Position numbers and translations under genes: made by a program. From an uncultured Winogradskyella sp. (GTDB taxonomy: Bacteria; Bacteroidota; Bacteroidia; Flavobacteriales; Flavobacteriaceae): a stretch of DNA of 64,000 nucleotides. Under the pieces are notes generated by a model. It worked only from the letters and a program-made list of their open reading frames with translations. It was not told where the DNA came from and made no database searches. The DNA is taken from positions 124,001 through 188,000 of the forward strand of contig NZ_CANLYI010000005.1 in the NCBI RefSeq assembly GCF_947495255.1, given 5' to 3'. Shown here piece after piece: positions 53,712 to 62,025 of the stretch. Position 1 is the first letter of the stretch. The number at the start of each line of letters is the position of its first letter.

Positions 53712-54590
53712 ATGAAAAATATTAATAGATTAGAGAAATTTGTATCGCAAAAGTTAATGATTATTGTACTACTTATTACTTGTAGTGTAACTGTGGCTTG
53801 TGATCCTTCAATAGATTCATTAGCTTTTGATTTACCAGATGCTAATTCTCAAGAAGACTTAACACCTCCTTCAGCCTTATTTTCCATTATTGAAGGTAAT
53901 GATTATTTAACCTATTCATTTTCAAACCAATCTGTAAGTGCAACAATGTACTTATGGGAATATGGTGATGGTAATAGCTCAACTGGTGTGGATGGTGCTA
54001 ATATATATTCAGAAGAAGGTACATATACTATAACGTTGACAGCAACTGATAACTTAGGTGTTTCTAGTACATATACGGCTGAATTAGTTGTAGTAGAGCC
54101 AGAAATACCACCAACATTAATTCCAGTAATTCTTGAGCCAGGTTTTGACAATGGAAATGATAGTAGGGACGTTTGGAGAAACTCTAGTTTAGGAGGAGTA
54201 ATCCAAATAACAGGATCAAGCGGTTATCATGAAGGTAATAATGGAGCTAAATTACCGGATCCAGGGAGTGACAGGATAGGTTATCAATTAATCTCGGAGT
54301 TTACTCCTAATAAAACTTACTCTTTAACCTTTAAGTATAGGTTTAAAAATGATACGGATGATAATGGACTTCTTCATGTTTCAATGTTAACAGAAACTAA
54401 TGATCCAGCTGATATTGCAGCTAATACTGTTGGGGCAATTACGTTTTCAGAAGATGTTGCTGGTGTAGATGATCTAATTTCTGGGACTTTAGTATTTAAT
54501 TCAGGTGCTAATTCATCGTTAGCAATATTCTTTTATAATGAATTTGATGAGTCTTATATAGATTCTTTTGAAATTGAAGCACTTGATTAA
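53712..54590 (+). CDS. PKD-domain lipoprotein, likely surface glycan-binding protein
   Basis: This 292-residue protein has a long lipoprotein signal (Cys30 in VTVACD). A PKD domain occupies about residues 50-130, with YSFSNQSVSATMYLWEYGDGNSS (the WxxGDG motif) and YTITLTATDNLG. Residues about 140-292 look like a beta-jelly-roll carbohydrate-binding module (FDNGNDSRDVWRNSSLGG, TYSLTFKYRF, IDSFEIEALD), resembling CBM families that bind alginate or related uronans, but I cannot assign one. It occupies the SusE/F position after SusCD, between SusD and a PL7 enzyme. Confidence 0.8.
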   Translation: MKNINRLEKFVSQKLMIIVLLITCSVTVACDPSIDSLAFDLPDANSQEDLTPPSALFSIIEGNDYLTYSFSNQSVSATMYLWEYGDGNSSTGVDGANIYSEEGTYTITLTATDNLGVSSTYTAELVVVEPEIPPTLIPVILEPGFDNGNDSRDVWRNSSLGGVIQITGSSGYHEGNNGAKLPDPGSDRIGYQLISEFTPNKTYSLTFKYRFKNDTDDNGLLHVSMLTETNDPADIAANTVGAITFSEDVAGVDDLISGTLVFNSGANSSLAIFFYNEFDESYIDSFEIEALD

Positions 54591-54607
54591 TTAGTAAAAC
54601 TAATAAT

Positions 54608-55516
54608 ATGTTAAGATACCTTAAAATATGTTTGTTTGTTTTTCTTACCGTTTCAATTAGTACTAATTGCCAAGCGCAAGATGTTAAAACTTCAAAAGAA
54701 GTAAAAAAAACTAAGAAGAAAAAGAAGAAGAAAAAGAAGAAAGTAAAACTGCCTGATATTGATTTAAGTCATTGGAAAGTTACATTACCAGTAACAAACG
54801 ATAAAGGAAAGCCATATGAAATAGATCCACCTGAAATTTTAGATTTTGCAAATAATGAAGTGGCAAAACCCTATATGTACATAGATTCTACAAAAGGTGC
54901 TATTGTTTTTCATGCCATGCCAACAGAGTCAAAAACTAAAAACACCAAGTACACGCGTTCTGAATTAAGAGAACAGATGGTGCCAGGTGAAAATAATGTA
55001 AACTGGACATTCAAGGATGGTGGAAATATGAAGGCAAAAATTGCGATGGATGAAGTATCTAAAGATTCAGAAGGTAAATACCATCGCGTTATTATAATGC
55101 AAATTCATGGCAGATTAACTAATGAGCAAAGAGATTTAATTGGAGAAGACGATAATAACGCACCACCAATTTTAAAAATCTATTGGGATAAAGGTAAAAT
55201 AAGAATAAAATCGAAGGTTTTAAAAAACTTAAATGCGTCAGATACCGAAATTTTACATGAAGATGCTTGGGATAATGATGAAGGATTTAATTTTGAACAA
55301 GAAGTGGGTTTTAGAAAATTTACATTAGAGGTACAGGTTTCTGATGGTAAAATGTTAATTATATTAAATGGTAATGAATATAAATCTTACGAAAGTATCC
55401 ATATAAAAAAATGGGGAATTTTTGAAAATTATTTTAAGGCAGGAAATTACTTTCAATCAAGAGATGAAGGAGCATTTGCTAAAGTAAGATTTTACGAATT
55501 AGAAGTAAGTCATTAA
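54608..55516 (+). CDS. PL7-family alginate lyase with poly-lysine linker
   Basis: This 302-residue protein has a signal peptide (to about residue 24) and then a striking basic stretch: residues 26-47 hold about 15 Lys, including ten in a row (36-45), before the PL7 domain starts at DIDLSHWKVTLP. PL7 motifs are TRSELRE (116-122), MQIHG (164-168) and YFKAGNYF near residue 278, very like the operon A PL7. Cys21 could be a lipid site but the lipobox is poor (STNC). A lysine-rich linker could bind the polyanionic alginate or the lipopolysaccharide surface; that is inference. Last gene of operon D. Confidence 0.92.
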   Translation: MLRYLKICLFVFLTVSISTNCQAQDVKTSKEVKKTKKKKKKKKKKVKLPDIDLSHWKVTLPVTNDKGKPYEIDPPEILDFANNEVAKPYMYIDSTKGAIVFHAMPTESKTKNTKYTRSELREQMVPGENNVNWTFKDGGNMKAKIAMDEVSKDSEGKYHRVIIMQIHGRLTNEQRDLIGEDDNNAPPILKIYWDKGKIRIKSKVLKNLNASDTEILHEDAWDNDEGFNFEQEVGFRKFTLEVQVSDGKMLIILNGNEYKSYESIHIKKWGIFENYFKAGNYFQSRDEGAFAKVRFYELEVSH

Positions 55517-55543
55517 AAAGTTTATTTGAGTTAGTCGCTTATT

Positions 55544-55579
55544 GAATTCTACGGTTGATTAGTTGTGCAAGTAGAATTC
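55544..55579 (+). other. 9-bp inverted repeat upstream of the GntR gene
   Basis: GAATTCTAC (55544-55552) pairs with GTAGAATTC (55571-55579) with an 18-base loop. It could be a weak terminator for operon D (followed by TTTAAG) or a regulator site. A second small repeat, GGTAT/ATACC, lies at about 55605-55618 over a TACCTTTA -7-like box. No TTGGTNNACCAA site was seen here. Confidence 0.4.
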
Positions 55580-55664
55580 TTTAAGCACTAATATTTAATT
55601 AATCGGTATTTATATACCTTTAGCAAATAAAAATTAGATTAAAGAATTTATAAATATTTAAGTT

Positions 55665-56366
55665 ATGAAATTAGAAATGTTAACAAATACTGAAGCACTC
55701 GATAATCAGAACACTATCATTTCTAAGATTAGAGATTTAATAAATTTAAAGAATCTTGAGCCAGGAGATAAGCTACCTTCGGAAAGAACACTATCTGAAA
55801 AATTTGGAGTATCTAGAAGTAATGTTAGAGATGCAATTCAGAAATTAGAATTTTATGGGTTATTAAAATCTATTCCTCAAAGTGGAACCTTTGTTGCTAA
55901 TATTGGTGTTATTGCTATGAATGGGATGATAGACGATATCCTAAGAATAGAAACTCCAGATTTTAAATCTTTAGTTGAAACAAGAATTTTACTAGAACTA
56001 AAAACAGTGCGTTTAGCAGCATTAAGAAGAACAGATCGAGATTTAGAAAAAATACATGATGCACTAATGGCATATGAAGCAAAAGTGTTGGAAGGAAAGG
56101 ACGCTGTACAGGAAGATTTGTTATTTCACTTAGCGATTGCAAAGGCTTGCGGTAATAGTTCAATGAATACATTTATGCTTACTATTACTCCAGAGATTAT
56201 TACAAATTTTGAAAAGTATCATGTATGTGATAAGAGTTTATCAAATAAGGGAATAGATGAGCATAGAGCTATTTACAATGCTATAGAGCAACAAGACCCA
56301 AAATTAGCAAAACAAAAAATGAAGGATCATTTTAGTGTATTATATCAATATTGTTACAATGTTTAA
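55665..56366 (+). CDS. GntR-family (FadR/FCD subfamily) regulator of alginate use
   Basis: This 233-residue protein has a winged helix-turn-helix at about residues 30-82 (GDKLPSERTLSEKFGVSRSNVRDAIQKLEFYGLLKSIPQSGTFVAN) and an FCD ligand domain (about 95-225) with the likely metal-site residues in LFHLAIAKACGN, DEHRAI and MKDHF. FCD-GntR proteins ExuR/UxuR sense hexuronates and bind TTGGTNNACCAA-type sites, the same palindrome found at operons A-D. It also corresponds in family and location to AusR, the GntR repressor of alginate genes in Zobellia. Predicted role: repressor released by a pathway intermediate. Confidence 0.9.
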   Translation: MKLEMLTNTEALDNQNTIISKIRDLINLKNLEPGDKLPSERTLSEKFGVSRSNVRDAIQKLEFYGLLKSIPQSGTFVANIGVIAMNGMIDDILRIETPDFKSLVETRILLELKTVRLAALRRTDRDLEKIHDALMAYEAKVLEGKDAVQEDLLFHLAIAKACGNSSMNTFMLTITPEIITNFEKYHVCDKSLSNKGIDEHRAIYNAIEQQDPKLAKQKMKDHFSVLYQYCYNV

Positions 56367-56390
56367 AAATCATTTAATTCAAATTAAATT

Positions 56391-57704
56391 ATGCAAATAG
56401 GTAAAAAATTAAAAGGTTTAAGATGGTGGGTTATTGGTTTAATCGCTTTAGCAACCGTAATAAACTATATTGACAGGCAAGCATTGCCTGTTCTTTGGCC
56501 AGACATTGCGAAGGATCTGTATCCAAACAAAACACCAGATGAGCGAAAGGAAATTTATGCAATTATTTCTACGTTGTTTATATTTTCTTATGCATTTGGC
56601 CAGGCTATTTTTGGTAAAATTTTCGACAAATTTGGGACACGCATAGGTTTTACGCTTTCAATTGGTTTTTGGTCGATAGCAACAGCTTTACATGCTTTTG
56701 CAAGAGGGATATTTACATTAAGTATTTTCCGTTCGCTATTAGGAATAGCTGAAGCAGGAAACTGGCCAGGTGCGGCAAAAGCAAATGCCGAATGGTTTCC
56801 TACAAAAGAGCGTGCTTTTGCACAAGGATTGTTTAATTCTGGTGCTGCTATTGGTGGAATTATTGCATTCCCAACTATTGGTCTATTATCGGTTTATTTT
56901 AGCTGGAATTGGATATTTATATTAGTAGGTATTACAGGTTTACTATGGCTTATTCCGTGGTGGATTTTAGTAAAGTCTCCACCTAAAAAACACCCTTGGA
57001 TAACAGATGAAGAGCGTGAATATATTTTAACAGGACAACAGAATCAGGATGAAGATGCTGACGGAGAATTTGATGAAGGGTATAATCCAGATACTGGTAA
57101 AATGTTAAGCCATAAAGAAAGTTGGGGAGTTATTATTGCTTCTGCAGCTCTCGATCCAATTTGGTGGTTATTTATTTTTTGGATTCCAATTTACCTACAT
57201 GAAGTTTATGGTATGGATGTAAAATCAATTGGATTTTATGCTTGGGTACCTTATGTTGGTGCTATGCTTGGTGCTTGGTTTGGAGGATTATTAGCTCAAA
57301 ACCGTATAAAAATTGGTTGGACAGTGAATAAAACACGAAAATTCGTAATAACGCTTGGATGTGTAATTATGCTTCCTGCTTTATTAGCAATGGCAAATCC
57401 AGGTGGACCAGAAACAGCTGTAATATTAATGGCAGTTATTTTATTTGGTTTTCAAACAGCTATTGGTAATGTACAGACTTTACCAAGTGATTTATTTGGT
57501 GGTAAGACAGTAGGAACGCTTTCGGGATTTGCGGGTATGGCTGCTAAATTAGGAGCATTTGGATTAACAGCTTTAGTACCTTGGTTAACATCAGGAGGAA
57601 ATTACACGCCAGCATTTATTATAGGTGCTGCGTTAGCAATCATTACGGTGGCAAGTGTTTGGATATTATGTCCTAAAATTGAGCCATTAAAAAGTAAAAA
57701 TTAA
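56391..57704 (+). CDS. Hexuronate-type MFS transporter (anion:cation symporter family)
   Basis: This 437-residue protein has twelve membrane segments. KGLRWWVIGLIALATVINYIDRQALPVLWPDIAKDL at the start and GIAEAGNWPGAAKANAEWFPTKERAFAQGLFNSGAAIGG (TM4-5) are typical of ExuT/DgoT-like transporters for hexuronates, KDG and DEH. Homologues in alginate loci import DEH or unsaturated uronate across the inner membrane. It lies 24 bases after the GntR gene and 31 bases before the reductase gene, so one transcript is likely. Confidence 0.92.
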   Translation: MQIGKKLKGLRWWVIGLIALATVINYIDRQALPVLWPDIAKDLYPNKTPDERKEIYAIISTLFIFSYAFGQAIFGKIFDKFGTRIGFTLSIGFWSIATALHAFARGIFTLSIFRSLLGIAEAGNWPGAAKANAEWFPTKERAFAQGLFNSGAAIGGIIAFPTIGLLSVYFSWNWIFILVGITGLLWLIPWWILVKSPPKKHPWITDEEREYILTGQQNQDEDADGEFDEGYNPDTGKMLSHKESWGVIIASAALDPIWWLFIFWIPIYLHEVYGMDVKSIGFYAWVPYVGAMLGAWFGGLLAQNRIKIGWTVNKTRKFVITLGCVIMLPALLAMANPGGPETAVILMAVILFGFQTAIGNVQTLPSDLFGGKTVGTLSGFAGMAAKLGAFGLTALVPWLTSGGNYTPAFIIGAALAIITVASVWILCPKIEPLKSKN

Positions 57705-57735
57705 AACACAAATACTAACATAAATATAGATTAAA

Positions 57736-58500
57736 ATGAGTGATAATAAAGGAAAAGTAGCTGTAGTAACTGGTGCTACTGGAGGTATAGGATTTGAAGT
57801 AGCTAAAAGATTAGGCCAAGATGGATACACTGTTGTATTAAACGGTATAGAGGATGAAGCAGGTGCTGAAAGAGTAAAGCAACTTACAGATGAAGGAATT
57901 ACTGCAGAATACGTTGGTTTTGATGTTACAAGTGACGAAGCTGTAACTTCAAATATCACAAAAATTGGTGAAAAATATGGTAGAATCGATGTACTTGTAA
58001 ATAATGCAGGTGGATTAGGTGGAAGATCTAGATTTGAAGAAATGACTACAGATTTTTACCGTTTTGTAATGGCACTTAACCTTGATTCGGTATTTTTTGC
58101 GTCAAGAGCAGCAATACCGTTTTTAAAGAAAGGTGAGAACCCTACAATAATTAACTATACATCTAATGCAGGTTGGACAGCTGGAGGACCAGGAGCTGGT
58201 ATCTATGGTACTTCTAAAGCCGGAGTTCATGCAATTACAAGAGCATTAGCAAAAGATTTGGCTGAATATGGAATTAGAGTAAACGCGGTATCACCTGGTA
58301 CGATTGATACTCCTTTCCACGCACAGATAAAAGCTACTAAACCAGAAGTTTTTGCTTCATGGGCAAACAACATTATGTTAGGAAGACTTGGTCAGCCTGA
58401 AGATGTTGCGGGTGTTATTTCTTTCTTAGCTAGTAAAGATGCAGCTTTTATAACTGCAGAAACTATTCAAATTGGAGGAGGACAAGCTTTAGGTATCTAA
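57736..58500 (+). CDS. SDR-family DEH reductase (forms KDG)
   Basis: This 254-residue protein is a classical short-chain dehydrogenase. It has the cofactor motif TGATGGIG (12-19), NNAG (89-92), catalytic Ser143, Tyr157 and Lys161 in SNAG..YGTSKAG, and a typical SPGTIDTPFHAQ loop. In alginate loci such enzymes reduce DEH to 2-keto-3-deoxy-D-gluconate. The residues after beta strand 2 (LNGIED) do not settle NADH versus NADPH. It is followed by a terminator shared with the convergent lacI. Confidence 0.88.
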   Translation: MSDNKGKVAVVTGATGGIGFEVAKRLGQDGYTVVLNGIEDEAGAERVKQLTDEGITAEYVGFDVTSDEAVTSNITKIGEKYGRIDVLVNNAGGLGGRSRFEEMTTDFYRFVMALNLDSVFFASRAAIPFLKKGENPTIINYTSNAGWTAGGPGAGIYGTSKAGVHAITRALAKDLAEYGIRVNAVSPGTIDTPFHAQIKATKPEVFASWANNIMLGRLGQPEDVAGVISFLASKDAAFITAETIQIGGGQALGI

Positions 58501-58522
58501 TACTTAAAAATTCATAGAATTT

Positions 58523-58559
58523 AAAAAGCGTTATTATAGGAATATAATAACGCTTTTTT
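58523..58559. terminator. Bidirectional terminator between SDR and lacI genes
   Basis: AAAAGCGTTATTATA (58524-58538), GGAA tetraloop, TATAATAACGCTTTT (58543-58557), with A-run and T-run flanks. It overlaps the lacI stop codon region. Confidence 0.9.
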
Positions 58560-59577
58560 ATTTTGAAGAATCCCTTATAATTAATTCTGCATCAAGGATT
58601 ATTTTGTTTAAGCTTTGTTTTAAATCGTCTTGAGAAACAAGGTTTAGGAATCTTTCTGCTGCAAGCCTTCCAATATCTTTACTGTGTTGGGCTACACTTG
58701 TAATAGAAGGATTTACTAACGATGTAAATGGCTCGTTACCAAAACCGACAAGCCTTATGTCATTCGGGACGTTAATGTTCTCTTCATTTAAGATTTGTAA
58801 AGCGCCAAGAGCAGCATAATCACTTGCGACATATACAGCATCTGGTCTATCTTTAAGTTTAAGGAGTTTTAGCATTTCGTTTCTACCATCTTCTAGAGTC
58901 AATGAACTTTCAATAATAAGACTATCATCAATGGGTAGGTTATGTTTTTCTAGAGCATCAACATAACCTTTAATTCTATTGTTAAAAATTCGGGTTCGTC
59001 TATAACCTCCAATATGTGCAATACGCTTACAACCTTTTTCAACTAAATGAGCAACTATTATTTGGCTACTATCGTAATCATTTATCCCTACATAATCTAC
59101 ATTAAGGTCATTCTCACCTCTATCAAAAAGTATTAACGGAATACCATTAGATTTAATTTTTTCATAATGTGATAAATCTACAGTTTCGTTTGCCATAGAA
59201 GCAATAATACCGTCAACTTGAGTATATAATAACGTGTCTATGTTTTTGCATTCCTTTTTAAAAGACTCGTTAGATTGTGTTATAATAATGTTATAACCAG
59301 CTTTATCTAATACAGCTTCCATTTGTTCAATTACCGAGGAGAAGAAGTTACTATTTGTTCTTGGTACAATAACACCAACTAAATGACTTTTACCTTTTCG
59401 TAATGCACTTGCCAAATGATTTGGTTGATAATTAAGTTCTTTTGCAACACGCTCGACCTCTTTTTTTGTTTTATCACTAATACGAGAATCATCATGCATA
59501 GCTTTAGAAACAGCTGCAGGTGATATATTTAGCTCATTAGCAATGTCTTTTAGTGTTGTTCTTTTTTTATTCGCCAA
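58558..59577 (-). CDS. LacI-family regulator, divergent from kdgK
   Basis: This 339-residue protein has the LacI HTH (TTLKDIANELNISPAAVSKAMHDDSRISDKTKKEVERVAKELNYQPNHLASALRKGKS, residues 7-64, including hinge) and the periplasmic-binding-like ligand domain (VGVIVPRTNSNFFSSVIEQMEAVLDKAGYNIII...PDAVYVASDYAALGALQILNE). Start is a TTG codon (59575-59577); no ATG occurs before the HTH. A 30-bp perfect palindrome covers its -7 box, indicating autoregulation. The ligand is probably an intermediate of the KDG/triose branch; this is inferred from its neighbours. Confidence 0.93.
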   Translation of the reverse strand: MANKKRTTLKDIANELNISPAAVSKAMHDDSRISDKTKKEVERVAKELNYQPNHLASALRKGKSHLVGVIVPRTNSNFFSSVIEQMEAVLDKAGYNIIITQSNESFKKECKNIDTLLYTQVDGIIASMANETVDLSHYEKIKSNGIPLILFDRGENDLNVDYVGINDYDSSQIIVAHLVEKGCKRIAHIGGYRRTRIFNNRIKGYVDALEKHNLPIDDSLIIESSLTLEDGRNEMLKLLKLKDRPDAVYVASDYAALGALQILNEENINVPNDIRLVGFGNEPFTSLVNPSITSVAQHSKDIGRLAAERFLNLVSQDDLKQSLNKIILDAELIIRDSSK

Positions 59578-59584
59578 GTTTTTA

Positions 59585-59614
59585 TATATTTGCTTAATCG
59601 ATTAAGCAAATATA
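59585..59614. promoter_or_regulatory. LacI operator 1 over lacI promoter
   Basis: A perfect 30-bp palindrome with core TTTGCTTAATCGATTAAGCA and arms extending to TATATTTG on each side. The minus-strand TATATTTG (59607-59614) has TTTG (59635-59638) 20 bases upstream, a full promoter for lacI. The plus-strand TATATTTG (59585-59592) lacks a clear -33. LacI bound here would block its own gene. Confidence 0.85.
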
Positions 59615-59669
59615 ATGCTTTAATCTAAAAGAATCAAAACAGAAGAGTTTTGATTTATTTTTAAATGAA

Positions 59670-59689
59670 TTGGTTAATCGATTAACCAA
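59670..59689. promoter_or_regulatory. LacI operator 2 upstream of kdgK
   Basis: TTGGTTAATCGATTAACCAA is a perfect 20-bp palindrome with the same TTAATCGATTAA core as operator 1 but GG/CC in place of GC/GC flanks. It ends 36 bases before the kdgK ATG. No exact -7 box was found between the two operators and kdgK; TTTG at 59649-59652 is a possible -33. Confidence 0.83.
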
Positions 59690-59725
59690 ACAACAATTTT
59701 ATAACTAATTAAACAAATATTTAGA

Positions 59726-60772
59726 ATGAAAAAAGTAGTCACTTTTGGAGAAATAATGCTAAGATTAGCACCACAAGGTTTTTTGAGATTTTCTCAAGCG
59801 AACAATTTTGATGCCATTTATGGTGGTGGAGAATCTAATGTAGCTGTATCATTAGCGAACTATGGTGTACCTGTAGATTTTGTAACACGTTTACCTAAGA
59901 ATGATATTGGTGAGTGTGCCATGATGGAAATGCGTAAAAGAGGTGTAGGAGTAGATAAAATTATCTATGGTGGAGACCGTTTAGGTATCTATTTTTTAGA
60001 AACAGGTGCTGTTAGTAGAGGATCTAAAGTAGTATATGATAGAGCACATTCTGCAATTTCAGAAATCGAACCAGGAATGGTAGATTGGAAAGCTGTATTT
60101 AAAGATGTAGCTTGGTTTCATTGGACAGGTATTACACCTGCAATTTCTCAAGGCGCAGCAGATGCTTGTTTAGAAGCTGTAAAAGTTGCTAGTGAAATGG
60201 GTGTTACTATTTCTACAGATTTAAATTATAGAGCTAAACTGTGGACATTCTGTGATGACGCACATAGAGAAAAAATAATGACTGAATTAACATCGTATTG
60301 TGATGTTGTATTAGGTAACGAAGAAGATGCTGAAAAACATTTTGGTATTCACCCAGAAGGTTTAGATGTGCATAAACATGGACACGATGTAAAAGCTGAA
60401 GCTTTCTTATCAGTTTGTAAACAAATGATGGCTAAATTCCCTAGAGCGAAAAAAGTAATTACTACTTTAAGAGGTTCTATTTCAGCTTCTCATAATACTT
60501 GGGCAGGTGTTTTATATGATGGTAAAAAAATGTACGAAACACGTCAATACCAAATAACTGATATTGTTGATAGAGTTGGTGGTGGAGATTCATTTATGGG
60601 TGGATTAATCTACGGATTATTAAAATATCCTGAAAATGACCAAAACGCATTAGACTTTGCTGTTGCAGCTTCATGTTTAAAACATACTATCAAAGGTGAT
60701 GCTAACTTAGTAACCGTTTCTGAAGTAGAAAAATTAATGGGTGGTGATGCATCTGGACGTGTTGCAAGATAA
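59726..60772 (+). CDS. kdgK: 2-keto-3-deoxygluconate kinase
   Basis: This 348-residue PfkB-family sugar kinase starts KKVVTFGEIMLRLAPQGFLRF, as KdgK enzymes do. YGGGESNVAVSLANYG, DLNYRAKLW and the C-terminal ATP/anion-hole motif DRVGGGDSFMGGLIYG (Asp as catalytic base, GGGD in place of GAGD) are present. It phosphorylates KDG to KDPG. It is the first gene of the kdgK-pfk-eda-lacI2 operon behind LacI operator 2. Confidence 0.95.
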   Translation: MKKVVTFGEIMLRLAPQGFLRFSQANNFDAIYGGGESNVAVSLANYGVPVDFVTRLPKNDIGECAMMEMRKRGVGVDKIIYGGDRLGIYFLETGAVSRGSKVVYDRAHSAISEIEPGMVDWKAVFKDVAWFHWTGITPAISQGAADACLEAVKVASEMGVTISTDLNYRAKLWTFCDDAHREKIMTELTSYCDVVLGNEEDAEKHFGIHPEGLDVHKHGHDVKAEAFLSVCKQMMAKFPRAKKVITTLRGSISASHNTWAGVLYDGKKMYETRQYQITDIVDRVGGGDSFMGGLIYGLLKYPENDQNALDFAVAASCLKHTIKGDANLVTVSEVEKLMGGDASGRVAR

Positions 60773-60792
60773 ATTTTATACGTTTTAGAATT

Positions 60793-62010
60793 TTGAAAAA
60801 ATCAATAGCAATCATTTGTGGAGGAGGTCCTGCACCAGGTATAAATACTGTAATAAGTACCGTAGCTAAAACTTTCATAAAAGATGGTTATGAGGTAATT
60901 GGTGTTCATCATGGATACGAAGGCTTATGTTCAGATAATCCTGACGTGAAGCTGTTCGATTTTCACCATGCAGACCGAATTTTTAGTCGTGGTGGTTCTA
61001 CTCTAATTATGAGTAGATTTAAGCCTAAAGACAGTGATTTTAGAACGAATTTTTTTAAAAATAATAATGTAAAATTATTGGTTACTATTGGTGGTGATGA
61101 TACAGCATCTACTGCCAATAGGCTAACCAAATATCTTCAAACTCAAGATTTGGAGGTAGCTCATATACATGTGCCTAAAACTATTGATAATGATTTGCCT
61201 TTGCCAGATAGAAATCCAACGTTTGGTTTTCACACTGCAAAAGACGAAGGTGTTAGAATAGGTAATACGGTTTATGAAGATGCTCGTACTAGTGAAAACT
61301 GGTTTGTTGTATCAGCAATGGGACGATCAGCAGGTCATTTAGCATTTGGTATTGCTTCGGCATGTCATTTTCAAATGATGATTATTCCTGAAATGTTTAA
61401 CAAAACAAAGATCACATTTGATAAGTTAATCAATATGATTATCTCATCTATTGTAAAATGTAAGATTGAAGGTGTTGAGTATGGTGTTGCATTAGTGAGT
61501 GAAGGTGTTTTTCATTTTATGGATGAAGATGAAATTATCAATTCAGGTATCAATTTTACCTACGATGATCATGGACATCCAGAATTAGGGAATGTGAGTA
61601 AATCGCACATCTTTAATTATTTACTTCAAGTTAAATTAAAAGAAATTGGTTTGGATATAAAATCAAGACCTGTAGAACTTGGTTATGAATTAAGATGTTG
61701 TAATCCAATAGCATTTGATTTAACACTATGTACATTGTTAGGTATAGGTGTTAAAAAATTATTTGATCAAGGCGTTACGGGTTGTATAGTTAGTGCAAAC
61801 TCAAGTGGAGATATAAAGCCTTTATTTTTGAAAGATTTTGAAGATGAAAATGGTAAAATCCCGCCAAGATTAGTAGATATCGATTCTGATATGGCACAAT
61901 TATTTATAGAGAATTTGTTCTTTTTAAAAGCGAAAGATTACGAAAAAGCGAAAGCATATTTACCGAATCCAGAGGCATATGATTTCAAGAAAATATTAAA
62001 CTGGAATTAA
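60793..62010 (+). CDS. 6-phosphofructokinase with pyrophosphate-type active-site residues
   Basis: This 405-residue PFKA-family protein has TTG as start and N-terminal SIAIICGGGPAPGIN. The phosphoryl-donor loop is TIGGDD: Asp103 stands where ATP enzymes have Gly104 (E. coli numbering). The active-site motif is PKTIDND: Lys129 stands where ATP enzymes have Gly124. These two residues mark PPi-dependent phosphofructokinases, which work reversibly. Prediction: fructose-6-phosphate + PPi to and from fructose-1,6-bisphosphate + Pi. It sits between kdgK and eda, tying KDPG-derived triose to hexose phosphate. Confidence 0.88.
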   Translation: MKKSIAIICGGGPAPGINTVISTVAKTFIKDGYEVIGVHHGYEGLCSDNPDVKLFDFHHADRIFSRGGSTLIMSRFKPKDSDFRTNFFKNNNVKLLVTIGGDDTASTANRLTKYLQTQDLEVAHIHVPKTIDNDLPLPDRNPTFGFHTAKDEGVRIGNTVYEDARTSENWFVVSAMGRSAGHLAFGIASACHFQMMIIPEMFNKTKITFDKLINMIISSIVKCKIEGVEYGVALVSEGVFHFMDEDEIINSGINFTYDDHGHPELGNVSKSHIFNYLLQVKLKEIGLDIKSRPVELGYELRCCNPIAFDLTLCTLLGIGVKKLFDQGVTGCIVSANSSGDIKPLFLKDFEDENGKIPPRLVDIDSDMAQLFIENLFFLKAKDYEKAKAYLPNPEAYDFKKILNWN

Positions 62011-62025
62011 ATAAAAGATAATATT

